Origin: an uncultured Tateyamaria sp.
GTDB taxonomy: Bacteria; Pseudomonadota; Alphaproteobacteria; Rhodobacterales; Rhodobacteraceae
Reading direction: 5' to 3'
Length of the DNA stretch: 34,335 nt
NCBI RefSeq assembly: GCF_947504105.1
Contig: NZ_CANNGP010000041.1
Location: forward strand, 1 to 34,335
Below the pieces are notes generated by a model, which ran no database searches, was not told the origin of the DNA, and saw only the letters and a program-made list of their open reading frames with translations. Shown here in pieces: positions 8,357 through 15,737 of the stretch. A program made the translations under genes and the position numbers. Position 1 is the stretch's first letter; every line of letters begins with the position of its first letter.

Positions 8357-8743
8357 GTGGCTGATGAAGCTGGCAAACTGCGGCTGGACAAATGGCTGTG
8401 GTTTGCGCGCTTCTTCAAGACACGGTCGTTGGCGGCCACGCGTGTTGCCGCTGGTGACGTGCGCGTCAACGGCGACCGGGTCACCAAGCGGTCGACCACG
8501 ATCAGTCCCGGTGATGTGCTGACCTTTTCACAAGGTCGTGTGGTCCGGGTGATCGAGGTCAAAGCCATCGGCACACGCCGGGGACCTGCTCCCGAAGCGC
8601 AGGCGCTTTATAGTGATATGTCCCCGCCACCGCCGCCCAAGGAAACGCCTGTTCCGGAAAACCCAAGGTTCGAAGGAAAAGGACGCCCGACCAAGAAAGA
8701 CAGGCGGCAAGCTGATCTTTCCCGGTCGCGCCATCTTGAATGA
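8357..8743 (+). CDS. S4-domain RNA-binding protein (Hsp15/HslR-like)
   Basis: A 128-residue protein starting at a GTG immediately after the helicase stop, so it is almost certainly translated by coupling. Residues 7-66 form an S4 RNA-binding domain: L-R-L-D-K-W-L-W-F-A-R-F-F-K-T-R-S at the start, then V-R-V-N-G and the P-G-D-V-L-T-F turn. This is the Hsp15 pattern; Hsp15 in E. coli binds stalled 50S subunits carrying nascent chains. The tail is proline-rich, then basic (K-G-R-P-T-K-K-D-R-R). The pairing with a SUV3-like helicase suggests a shared role in RNA handling; this is inference from gene order. Confidence 0.88.
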   Translation: MADEAGKLRLDKWLWFARFFKTRSLAATRVAAGDVRVNGDRVTKRSTTISPGDVLTFSQGRVVRVIEVKAIGTRRGPAPEAQALYSDMSPPPPPKETPVPENPRFEGKGRPTKKDRRQADLSRSRHLE

Positions 8744-8794
8744 TGGCCTGCACTCCTTTAGCTAAGCTATGCCCGACAAGATGAGACACCCCTT

Positions 8795-9130
8795 ATGACC
8801 TATATCGTCAACGACGCCTGCATTGCCTGCAAATACACCGACTGTGTCGAGGTATGTCCGGTCGATTGTTTCTATGAGGGTGAGAACATGTTGGTGATCC
8901 ACCCTGATGAATGCATCGACTGTGGGGTTTGCGAACCCGAATGCCCCGCCGATGCGATCCGCCCCGATACAGAGCCGGACATGGAAAAGTGGGTCGAGTT
9001 CAACCGCAAGTATTCCGAGATGTGGCCGGTGATCATCACCAAGAAGGACCCGCTGCCCACCGCCGAAGAGATGGACGGCAAGGACGGCAAGATGGAGCTG
9101 TTCTCGGAAAATCCGGGCGAGGGTGGCTGA
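8795..9130 (+). CDS. fdxA: 7Fe ferredoxin FdxA
   Basis: A 111-residue ferredoxin of the [3Fe-4S][4Fe-4S] type. The cluster motifs are packed in the first 51 residues: Cys9, Cys17 and Cys21 with the following Pro for one cluster, and Cys40, Cys43, Cys46 and Cys50 with P-E-C-P-A-D-A-I for the other; Cys12 and Cys25 are additional. The C-terminal 55 residues, rich in acidic and Trp/Tyr residues (K-W-V-E-F-N-R-K-Y), are the extension usual in FdxA of alphaproteobacteria. It acts as a cytoplasmic one-electron carrier. It lies 51 bases after the S4 gene and may have its own promoter, though no strong one is visible. Confidence 0.95.
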   Translation: MTYIVNDACIACKYTDCVEVCPVDCFYEGENMLVIHPDECIDCGVCEPECPADAIRPDTEPDMEKWVEFNRKYSEMWPVIITKKDPLPTAEEMDGKDGKMELFSENPGEGG

Positions 9131-9199
9131 GCGACCGAATCGCTTTGGGGCGGTTTCTTTGCCCTGAAATCGAGACGGAATGACTTGGAAAATCAGGGG

Positions 9200-9254
9200 C
9201 TTCCGAAAGTTTCCTTTGAGTAAACTTCCGAGAGCCCGTTTTTTGTGATATACT
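9200..9254 (+). promoter_or_regulatory. Putative carD promoter with paired CTTCCGA repeats
   Basis: A TATACT at 9249-9254 is a good -10 match; the hexamer 17 bases upstream (TTCCGA at 9226-9231) is a poor -35. Two near-identical decamers, CTTCCGAAAG at 9200-9209 and CTTCCGAGAG at 9225-9234, sit 25 bases apart, and AAGTTT/AAACTT form an inverted pair between them. Together these may be an activator or repressor site. The remaining 164 bases up to the carD ATG would be an untranslated leader in which I see no further feature. Confidence 0.35.
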
Positions 9255-9418
9255 CTTCGAACAACAGACAGATGGACGCTGCCCTGATCCGTCGCCAACG
9301 CGACAGATTTGACTGAAATTTTGACCCGAACCGCACCAAGACGTGGCAGCGCATGCCCCGCCTGATGCGGTTTTGACTGTCAAAAATGGCTGCGTCCTGC
9401 GTCGCATGAGGATCAGGA

Positions 9419-9931
9419 ATGACAATATCTAAGAAACTCGACTTCCGCCCGAATGAATACGTGGTCTATCCGGCGCACGGCGTGGGCCAGATTACGTCCG
9501 TGGAAAAGCAGGAAGTGGCAGGTCTTGAGCTGGAGCTGTTCGTCATCTCCTTCGAGAAAGACAAGATGACCCTGCGCGTGCCCACCAACAAGGCGACCGA
9601 GATCGGTATGCGCGCGCTGTCGAGCCCCGATGTCATCAGCCAGGCCATGAGAACCCTTAAGGGCAAAGCCAAGGTCAAGCGCGCCATGTGGTCCCGCCGG
9701 GCGCAGGAATACGAGCAAAAGATCAACTCGGGCGATCTGATCGCCATTGCCGAGGTTGTCCGCGACCTGCACCGTACCGACGATCAGCGCGAGCAAAGCT
9801 ATTCCGAGCGCCAGCTTTATGAAGCGGCTCTTGAGCGTCTGACCCGCGAAGTGGCCGCCGTGTCGGGCGGGGACGAGATTGCCGCCGCCAAGGAAGTGGG
9901 CGACGTCCTGAGCAGCCGGATCGCTGCCTGA
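9419..9931 (+). CDS. carD: CarD/CdnL-type RNA polymerase-binding transcription factor
   Basis: A 170-residue CarD-family protein. The N-terminal RNA-polymerase-interacting Tudor-like domain begins N-E-Y-V-V-Y-P-A-H-G-V-G-Q-I and runs to about residue 65. The helical C-terminal DNA-contacting domain holds the conserved W-S-R-R-A-Q-E-Y and R-D-L-H-R-T motifs. Members bind the RNA polymerase beta subunit and stabilise open promoter complexes, often at rRNA promoters. The ATG at 9419 has AGGATCAGGA upstream as a Shine-Dalgarno. A 288-base gap separates it from fdxA, so it is probably transcribed on its own, and a terminator follows. Confidence 0.93.
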   Translation: MTISKKLDFRPNEYVVYPAHGVGQITSVEKQEVAGLELELFVISFEKDKMTLRVPTNKATEIGMRALSSPDVISQAMRTLKGKAKVKRAMWSRRAQEYEQKINSGDLIAIAEVVRDLHRTDDQREQSYSERQLYEAALERLTREVAAVSGGDEIAAAKEVGDVLSSRIAA

Positions 9932-9967
9932 GAACCGGCTGACGAAAGTCGCAACGATTTGACAACA

Positions 9968-9996
9968 AACGTGTCCCTGCGGGGGCACGTTTTTTA
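9968..9996 (+). terminator. Rho-independent terminator after carD
   Basis: AACGTGTCCC at 9968-9977 pairs with GGGGGCACGTT at 9981-9991 across a three-base loop, with one bulged or mismatched position, and is followed by a run of T to 9995. It ends the carD transcript and lies across the stop codon of the convergent cobS gene, so it may serve both. Confidence 0.85.
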
Positions 9997-10758
9997 TTGG
10001 GCCATTGTCACCAGGGTGAGCAGAACCGCGATCTCGGTCAACACCTGTGTCGCGCCCAGAATGTCGCCTGTTTGTCCCCCGATCTTGGCGTTTGCCACCA
10101 GCCCGACGCCAAAGGTGACTGCACCCGCGACAAGGGTGGCCATGAGACCGGCGCTGCCAGCGAGCAGTATTGCACCCACACTCCCGATCAGGACCGCAGC
10201 CACGGCGGCACCCATGTTCGGCGCCCCCACGCTATGGGACAGACCTGTGCTGCGCGCGTGGGGCAGAGCCAGCATCAGCGGGGGCATCATCGCGCGGCTC
10301 AGCATCAGGGCGGCGATCAACCCGGTCCATGACACCTCGGCCAGTCCCAGCCAGCGCAGGCCCATCACGAGGATCAGCGCCAGCACGCCATAGGCGCCGA
10401 TGCGGCTGTCCTTCATGATCTCGAGCCGCCGCTCGCGGTCGTGTCCGCCCCAAAGCCCGTCTGCCGTATCGGCCAGCCCGTCCTCGTGCATGGCGCCGGT
10501 CAGCACGACCAGGGCGCCGAGTGTCAAACCGGCGACGATTGGTGGGTTCAAGCCCAGTCCGCTCAGGACGGCGGCGAATAGTGCAAGGAGGCCGCCCAAG
10601 ACCAAGCCGGCGACCGGGTAGGCCCACACGGCCCGCGCCCCGTGGGCAAAGGCATGATCGGGCAGTGCGGGCATGGGCAGGCGTGTCAGCAGGACCAGTG
10701 CAGCGGGCACGTCCCAGAGGCGTGCCGCAGGGGCAATGTCGGAATCATTCTGTGCCAT
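9994..10758 (-). CDS. cobS: Adenosylcobinamide-GDP ribazoletransferase (cobalamin synthase)
   Basis: A 254-residue multi-pass membrane enzyme that joins adenosylcobinamide-GDP to alpha-ribazole (phosphate), the last committed step of cobalamin assembly. The diagnostic metal/substrate segment T-G-A-M-H-E-D-G-L-A-D-T-A-D-G-L-W-G-G lies near residues 86-104 and is followed by R-R-L-E-I-M-K-D-S-R-I-G-A-Y-G. Several hydrophobic helices follow. The ATG at 10758 was chosen because homology begins there; the open frame upstream reads into the divergent cobT control region and gene. It is paired head to head with cobT, 71 bases apart, so the two steps are probably co-regulated. No cobalamin riboswitch fits in that gap. 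Confidence 0.93.
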   Translation of the reverse strand: MAQNDSDIAPAARLWDVPAALVLLTRLPMPALPDHAFAHGARAVWAYPVAGLVLGGLLALFAAVLSGLGLNPPIVAGLTLGALVVLTGAMHEDGLADTADGLWGGHDRERRLEIMKDSRIGAYGVLALILVMGLRWLGLAEVSWTGLIAALMLSRAMMPPLMLALPHARSTGLSHSVGAPNMGAAVAAVLIGSVGAILLAGSAGLMATLVAGAVTFGVGLVANAKIGGQTGDILGATQVLTEIAVLLTLVTMAQ

Positions 10759-10829
10759 GTCCGGTCCTGACTTGCGGGTGCGTTCCGATTGGGTAAAGAG
10801 CGTGAGACCAACAGGCAAGGACAAGACCC

Positions 10830-11837
10830 ATGAGCTTTGAAAGTTTGGATGCGCTGCGCGCCCTTCTGGCCGATATGCCCGGCCCGGACGCGGCGGCGCG
10901 CAAGGGTGCAGCAGAGCGCAACGGGCAACTGACCAAACCCCCGGGTGCGTTGGGGCGGCTTGAGGAACTGGCGCAGTGGTATGCGGGCTGGCGCGGCAAT
11001 GCGCGCCCGTCGATTGACGCGCCACAGGTCATCGTCTTTGCAGGCAACCATGGCGTTGCTGCGCGCGGTGTCTCTGCCTTTCCGCCTGAGGTTACGGTGC
11101 AGATGGTTGCGAACTTTGAACATGGCGGGGCAGCGATCAACCAGCTGGCCAAGGCGTTTGGGGCGCGGATGGATGTTGTCGCGCTCGATCTGGACAAGCC
11201 AACCGCCGATTTCACCCAAGGCCCGGCCATGACCGAGATCGAGGTTGTGGCTGCGTTGCGTGCCGGCTGGGATGCTGTTGCGATGGATGCCGATCTGTTG
11301 GTGGTCGGAGAGATGGGGATTGGCAACACGACCTCTGCCGCCGCCATTGCGGCCAAGCTGTTTGGCGGGGAAGCGGGGGATTGGACCGGTCGTGGCACCG
11401 GGGTCGAAGGTGATGCGCTGGCGTTCAAGACGCAGGTGGTTGCCGACGGATTGACTGTGCATAGCGCTTGTATGGACGGGCTGGACGTGCTGATGCGTCT
11501 GGGCGGGCGCGAATTGGCTGGAATGGTCGGTGCCATGGCCCGGGCGCGGTCCTTGCGCATTCCGGTCATCATGGACGGCTTCATCTGTACCGCTGCGGCT
11601 GCGTGCCTTGCCAAGACGCAAGAGGGCGCCCTGGATCATGTGGTGGCGGGTCACCAAAGCGCCGAGGCCGCGCATGGCCGTATGCTGGAGGCTTTGGGCA
11701 AAGTGCCGCTCCTGTCCCTTGATCTGCGCTTGGGTGAAGGGTCCGGTGCGGCCTTGGCCATGGGCGTCCTAAAGGGGGCCATCGCCTGTCACTCGGGTAT
11801 GGCGACATTTGCCGAAGCAGGTGTGTCCGACGGCTGA
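10830..11837 (+). CDS. cobT: Nicotinate-nucleotide--dimethylbenzimidazole phosphoribosyltransferase
   Basis: A 335-residue CobT that makes alpha-ribazole phosphate from dimethylbenzimidazole and nicotinate mononucleotide, providing the lower ligand that CobS attaches. Recognisable segments are the [12 protein letters not shown] region near 36-47, F-A-G-N-H-G-V at about 69-75, [13 protein letters not shown] at about 159-171, and the C-terminal F-A-E-A-G-V-S-D, which carries the catalytic glutamate. Length is usual for the family. The Shine-Dalgarno AAGGAC lies just upstream of the ATG. It is divergent from cobS. Confidence 0.95.
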   Translation: MSFESLDALRALLADMPGPDAAARKGAAERNGQLTKPPGALGRLEELAQWYAGWRGNARPSIDAPQVIVFAGNHGVAARGVSAFPPEVTVQMVANFEHGGAAINQLAKAFGARMDVVALDLDKPTADFTQGPAMTEIEVVAALRAGWDAVAMDADLLVVGEMGIGNTTSAAAIAAKLFGGEAGDWTGRGTGVEGDALAFKTQVVADGLTVHSACMDGLDVLMRLGGRELAGMVGAMARARSLRIPVIMDGFICTAAAACLAKTQEGALDHVVAGHQSAEAAHGRMLEALGKVPLLSLDLRLGEGSGAALAMGVLKGAIACHSGMATFAEAGVSDG

Positions 11838-11866
11838 CGGGCGCACTCTTTGCTGCGCAAATTCGC

Positions 11867-11887
11867 CCACCCGCCAACCCCGGGTGG
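11867..11887. terminator. Possible GC hairpin between convergent cobT and antiporter genes
   Basis: CCACCCG at 11867-11873 and CGGGTGG at 11881-11887 are perfect complements across a seven-base loop. It sits in the 84-base gap between two convergent genes, where a terminator is expected, but neither strand has a T-run after it, so the call is tentative. Confidence 0.35.
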
Positions 11888-11921
11888 CCCCATATGAAAA
11901 CAGTGCGACAGACTTAAGGTG

Positions 11922-13802
11922 TCAGGCCCGTTTGGGTTCGTCCTGTCGCGCTGACAATGCTGCTTCCAGAGATTTTTCCAGCAACTTTGCACGCTCGACA
12001 TACGCATCGTTCTTGGAGGCCGGGACACTCGGGTCCCACACCTCGGCCAACTGCCGCACTGCATCACGGTCATGGGAATAGAACACGCGTTCGGCCTCGG
12101 CCGCTTCGTAATCTGTCAACCCCAGTTGTTCGAGCGCATAGCGCCCGGCACGCAGCGACCCATCGAACATCTCGCGCACGATGTCATTCGCACCCGCCTG
12201 GTACAGTCGGTAGACATGCACCCGGTCATAGGCGCGCGCGATAATATGGATGTCGGGCCGTGTCTTGCGGGCATAGGCGACCAGCCGCGTTGAGGCGTCC
12301 TTGTCATCCAGTGCAACCACCAGAATGCGCGCGCTATCAAGGCCTGCGGCATGCAATATGTCCGGCCTGCTTGGGTCACCGAGAAACCCCTTGAACCCAA
12401 AGCGGCGCATCAGTGCGATGGTTTCCATATCGTGGTCCAGAACAACTGTTTTGAAGCCGGACCCTTGCAGCAGCCGGTTCACGATCTGGCCGAACCGACC
12501 GATGCCGGCGATGATCACGGGACCGTCTTCGTCAATCTCGTCGGCTTCGATTTCCACGCCACGTTTGGTGATGCGCCTCGATTGCAGTTCGTAGAGGATG
12601 AACAGCAAGGGCGTGATCAGCATGGTCAACGCAATGACGAGAAGCAGCGTTTCGGCCACGCTTTGCGGGATGACGCCCTGTCCGACCGAGAAGGCGACCA
12701 GCACGAAGCCAAACTCGCCCGCCTGTGCGAGGCCTAGGGTAAAGAGCCAGCGGTCGCGTCCCCGGATCTTGAACGATACCGCCAGAAGGTAAAGCAGGGC
12801 GCCCTTGATCGCGATGACAAGGATCGCCATCGACAAGAGGGCTGGCCAATCGCGGAACAGGATATCGAAATTGATGCCAGCGCCGACGGTGATGAAGAAC
12901 AGCCCCAAGAGCAGGCCTTTGAAGGGTTGAAGGTCGGACTCGAGCTCGTGCCGGAATTCCGAGCTGGCCAGCACCACACCGGCCAGGAAGGCCCCAAGCG
13001 CCGGTGACAGGCCGACCAGCATCATCAGAAAGCTGATCGACACGACAATCAGAAGGGCAAGGGCGGTGTACATCTCGCGCAGATGGGCTGCGTGGATGAA
13101 TCGGAACACGGGCCGGGTCAGAAACACGCCCGCGAGGATCACAGCAACGACCGCGCCGATGGTTACAAGTGTGACACCCCACGCAGGAAGCCCTTCAACC
13201 AAGCTCATCGCGGCACCGTGTCCGTGATCGCCATGGTCGTCGCTATTCGCGCGCGCAATGGATCCGTCTCCGGTGAGCTGCATGGGCAGGGTCACAACAA
13301 GCAGGGGCAGGAAGGCCAGGATCGGGATCACCGCGATATCCTGTGTCAACAGGACCGAGAAGACGGATCGCCCGCCGCTGGTCTGCATCAATCCTTTCTC
13401 GGACAGGGTTTGCAGCACGATGGCGGTGGACGACAGCGACAAGGTCAGACCGATTGCCAACGCGACGCCCCACGGCTGGTTGTAAGCCATTGCAACGCCC
13501 ATCAGCGCCAAGGCCGACAAGACGATTTGCAGCCCACCCAGACCAAGAAGCTTGTGTCGCATGTCCCAAAGTGCCCTGGGTTCCAATTCCAGACCGATCA
13601 GGAACAGCATCACGACCACACCGAATTCCGCGAAATGCTGAAGGTCCTCGGTCTCCGCGCCGACCAGCCCGAGAACCGGGCCGATGGCGATGCCCGCGGC
13701 CAGGTATCCCAGAACCGACCCCAACCCCAGACGCGAGGCAAGGGGTACCGCGATCACCGCGGCGGCAAGATAGATCGAGGCTTGGTAGAGAAAACTTTCC
13801 AT
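11922..13802 (-). CDS. CPA2 monovalent cation/proton antiporter with RCK domain (KefB/KefC-like)
   Basis: A 626-residue inner-membrane transporter. Residues 1 to about 405 form the CPA2 exchanger with some 12 helices, including F-L-I-G-L-E-L near 67-73 and the L-L-T-Q-D-I-A-V-I-P helix with the key Asp155. Residues 427-540 are a cytoplasmic RCK/TrkA-N domain with the nucleotide-binding G-I-G-R-F-G at 433-438, and the tail is helical and charged. The family exchanges K+ or Na+ for H+; in Kef proteins the RCK domain gates transport. A His/Asp-rich loop (D-H-G-D-H-G-H-G, 189-196) lies between two helices and is unusual. No KefF/KefG-type ancillary gene is next to it, so glutathione control is not implied. 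Confidence 0.88.
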   Translation of the reverse strand: MESFLYQASIYLAAAVIAVPLASRLGLGSVLGYLAAGIAIGPVLGLVGAETEDLQHFAEFGVVVMLFLIGLELEPRALWDMRHKLLGLGGLQIVLSALALMGVAMAYNQPWGVALAIGLTLSLSSTAIVLQTLSEKGLMQTSGGRSVFSVLLTQDIAVIPILAFLPLLVVTLPMQLTGDGSIARANSDDHGDHGHGAAMSLVEGLPAWGVTLVTIGAVVAVILAGVFLTRPVFRFIHAAHLREMYTALALLIVVSISFLMMLVGLSPALGAFLAGVVLASSEFRHELESDLQPFKGLLLGLFFITVGAGINFDILFRDWPALLSMAILVIAIKGALLYLLAVSFKIRGRDRWLFTLGLAQAGEFGFVLVAFSVGQGVIPQSVAETLLLVIALTMLITPLLFILYELQSRRITKRGVEIEADEIDEDGPVIIAGIGRFGQIVNRLLQGSGFKTVVLDHDMETIALMRRFGFKGFLGDPSRPDILHAAGLDSARILVVALDDKDASTRLVAYARKTRPDIHIIARAYDRVHVYRLYQAGANDIVREMFDGSLRAGRYALEQLGLTDYEAAEAERVFYSHDRDAVRQLAEVWDPSVPASKNDAYVERAKLLEKSLEAALSARQDEPKRA

Positions 13803-13990
13803 GGCGGACCCTGTACGTTTCGGTCTGTTCTCAAGATGCCCCGGTGTCAGGGAAATACAAGGTGATCACGGCGAACTTGGCGCGATTTGGCCTTGTGCCA
13901 AAGCAGTTGTGTCGGGTTTTGGTGCGAAACCATCCATTTGGGTGTTCCGTTGGTTCGGTGCGCTGCTTTGGATAGGACGCGCTGGCAACC

Positions 13991-14446
13991 CTAGGTTGGC
14001 AATGGTCCGTCACGCTTGAGTTGATCCATTACGATTTGGCTGTGCACGCGCGCCACTGCCGGGTGGGGCAGAAGCACATCGTGGATCAAGGTGTTCAGGG
14101 CCGCCAGATCGGCGCAATAGACCCGGAGCAGGTAGTCCGCGTCGCCTGTCATCGTCCACGCGCTTGTGACTTCGGGGCGGGTGTCGATCAGACGGGCAAA
14201 GCCGGCGGCGTGTTCGGGGCCATGCACCGCCAGGTGGACTTGAACAAACCCCTGTACGTTCAGACCCATCCGCTTGGCATCAAGACGTGCGACGTAGCTT
14301 TCGATGTACCCCTCGGCCTCGAGCCGCTGGCGTCTGCGCCCCACCTGGCTGGCCGACAGATGCAGCAGGGTGCTGAGTTCCTGCGCCGTCAGGTGGGCGT
14401 TTTTTTGCAAGGCTGCGAGCAAACGGGTGTCGATGGAATCAAGCAT
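13991..14446 (-). CDS. Lrp/AsnC family transcriptional regulator
   Basis: A 151-residue Lrp/AsnC protein. The N-terminal helix-turn-helix runs I-D-T-R-L-L-A-A-L through A-Q-E-L-S-T-L-L-H-L-S-A-S-Q-V-G-R-R-R-Q-R-L. A C-terminal ligand-sensing ferredoxin-like domain (RAM) includes T-G-D-A-D-Y-L-L-R-V. It is transcribed away from hpd, 136 bases apart, the arrangement expected of a local regulator of tyrosine or phenylalanine catabolism. The start at 14446 gives the usual family length; an in-frame ATG at 14476 would add ten residues and neither has a clear Shine-Dalgarno. The regulated target is inferred from position only. Confidence 0.88.
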   Translation of the reverse strand: MLDSIDTRLLAALQKNAHLTAQELSTLLHLSASQVGRRRQRLEAEGYIESYVARLDAKRMGLNVQGFVQVHLAVHGPEHAAGFARLIDTRPEVTSAWTMTGDADYLLRVYCADLAALNTLIHDVLLPHPAVARVHSQIVMDQLKRDGPLPT

Positions 14447-14490
14447 GTGCGGATATCCGTCTTGTTTTGCCGTCATGGTGCGCGAACGAC

Positions 14491-14523
14491 GCGTAAATTG
14501 GAAGGTGCGTGCAGAATTATGCG
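14491..14523. promoter_or_regulatory. Candidate operator between the Lrp-type regulator and hpd
   Basis: The divergent intergenic region holds GCGTAAATT at 14491-14499 and AATTATGCGC at 14514-14523, an imperfect inverted pair about 23 bases apart centre to centre. Lrp-type proteins bind multiple such AT-centred imperfect sites. No clear -35/-10 pair is visible, so this is only a candidate. Confidence 0.3.
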
Positions 14524-14582
14524 CAGATACCGCGCGCCAGAGGCCCCATATCTGCATCAACACCGAACAAGGAGGCACGTCC

Positions 14583-15677
14583 ATGGGCCCGTTCCCGCAC
14601 AACGCACCGAAATCCACCCTCTCTGCTGATAACCCGGCGGGCACGGACGGGTTCGAATTTGTCGAGTTTGCGCATCCCGAGCCGGACGCGCTGCGCGCGC
14701 TTTTTTCCCGGATGGGGTATCAGAAGGTCGCCAAGCACAGGGCCAAGGATATTGAGCTGTGGCAACAGGGCGACATCACCTATGTCCTGAACGCCGAAGC
14801 AGGCAGTTTTGGCGCGCGTTTTGTCGAGGAACACGGACCCTGTGCCCCGTCCATGGGATGGCGCGTGGTCGATGCGCAGCATGCGTTTGAGCGGGCGATA
14901 AAGCTTGGGGCCAAGCCTTACGAGGGCGACGGCAAGGTGTTGGATGTACCCGCCATCTACGGCATTGGCGGTAGCCTGATCTATTTCGTGGACCAGTACT
15001 ATGACACCTCGCCCTACAATGACGAATACGAATGGCTGGCGCAGTCCAAGCCACGAGGTGTCGGGTTCTTCTATCTCGATCACCTGACCCATAATGTGCA
15101 CAAGGGGAACATGGACACGTGGTTCCGGTTTTATGGGGACTTGTTCAACTTCAAGGAAATCCGATTCTTTGACATCGAGGGCAAGTTTACGGGCCTTCTT
15201 TCCCGCGCGCTGACCTCGCCCTGCGGCCGCATCCGCATTCCGATCAACGAAGATCGAGGTGAGACCGGGCAGATCGTGGCCTATCTGAAGAAGTACAGGG
15301 GCGAAGGCATTCAGCACATCGCGGTAGGGTCGGACGATATCTATGACAGCACGGACGCGATTGCGGCGGAAGGGCTGAAGTTCATGCCGGGGCCGCCCGA
15401 CACCTATTACGATCTGTCCAAGGAGCGGGTGGTCGGACATGATGAACCCATTGACCGGATGAAGAAACATGGGATCCTGATCGATGGCGAGGGCGTCGTC
15501 GACGGGGGCGAGACCAAGATCCTGCTTCAGATCTTTTCCAAGACGGTCATTGGCCCGATCTTTTTCGAGTTTATCCAGCGCAAGGGCGATGACGGCTTTG
15601 GTGAGGGGAACTTCAAGGCCCTGTTCGAGAGCATCGAACAGGAGCAGATCGACAACGGTGAGTTGGTAACCGAATAG
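14583..15677 (+). CDS. hpd: 4-hydroxyphenylpyruvate dioxygenase
   Basis: A 364-residue Fe(II) dioxygenase converting 4-hydroxyphenylpyruvate to homogentisate in tyrosine degradation. The protein has the two vicinal-oxygen-chelate halves of the family. The three iron ligands are visible: His167 in Y-L-D-H-L-T-H, His245 in G-I-Q-H-I-A-V and Glu329 in F-F-E-F-I-Q-R-K. The strong Shine-Dalgarno AAGGAGG at 14569-14575 fixes the ATG at 14583; a longer open frame upstream overlaps the divergent regulator gene and is not real. No homogentisate dioxygenase gene lies nearby in the window. Confidence 0.96.
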   Translation: MGPFPHNAPKSTLSADNPAGTDGFEFVEFAHPEPDALRALFSRMGYQKVAKHRAKDIELWQQGDITYVLNAEAGSFGARFVEEHGPCAPSMGWRVVDAQHAFERAIKLGAKPYEGDGKVLDVPAIYGIGGSLIYFVDQYYDTSPYNDEYEWLAQSKPRGVGFFYLDHLTHNVHKGNMDTWFRFYGDLFNFKEIRFFDIEGKFTGLLSRALTSPCGRIRIPINEDRGETGQIVAYLKKYRGEGIQHIAVGSDDIYDSTDAIAAEGLKFMPGPPDTYYDLSKERVVGHDEPIDRMKKHGILIDGEGVVDGGETKILLQIFSKTVIGPIFFEFIQRKGDDGFGEGNFKALFESIEQEQIDNGELVTE

Positions 15678-15714
15678 GGCTGCGATTGCGCCGTCTTCTC
15701 GCAAATGAAACGGC

Positions 15715-15737
15715 CCGGAAACCGAGTGGGTTTCCGG
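15715..15737. terminator. Perfect hairpin between convergent hpd and the pilus-like gene
   Basis: CCGGAAACC at 15715-15723 and GGTTTCCGG at 15729-15737 are perfect 9-base complements with a five-base loop, directly next to the TAG of the minus-strand gene. No long T-run follows on either strand. The position between convergent genes supports a bidirectional terminator. Confidence 0.6.

Noticed and set aside
10759-10829. Cobalamin riboswitch between cobS and cobT
   Set aside because: The 71-base gap is much too short and shows no B12-box-like sequence.
10759-11025. N-terminal extension of CobS
   Set aside because: It reads through the divergent cobT start region and does not look like CobS; conserved sequence begins at 10758.
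14304-14582. Long upstream extension of hpd
   Set aside because: It overlaps the divergent regulator gene, and AAGGAGG directly before 14583 marks the start.
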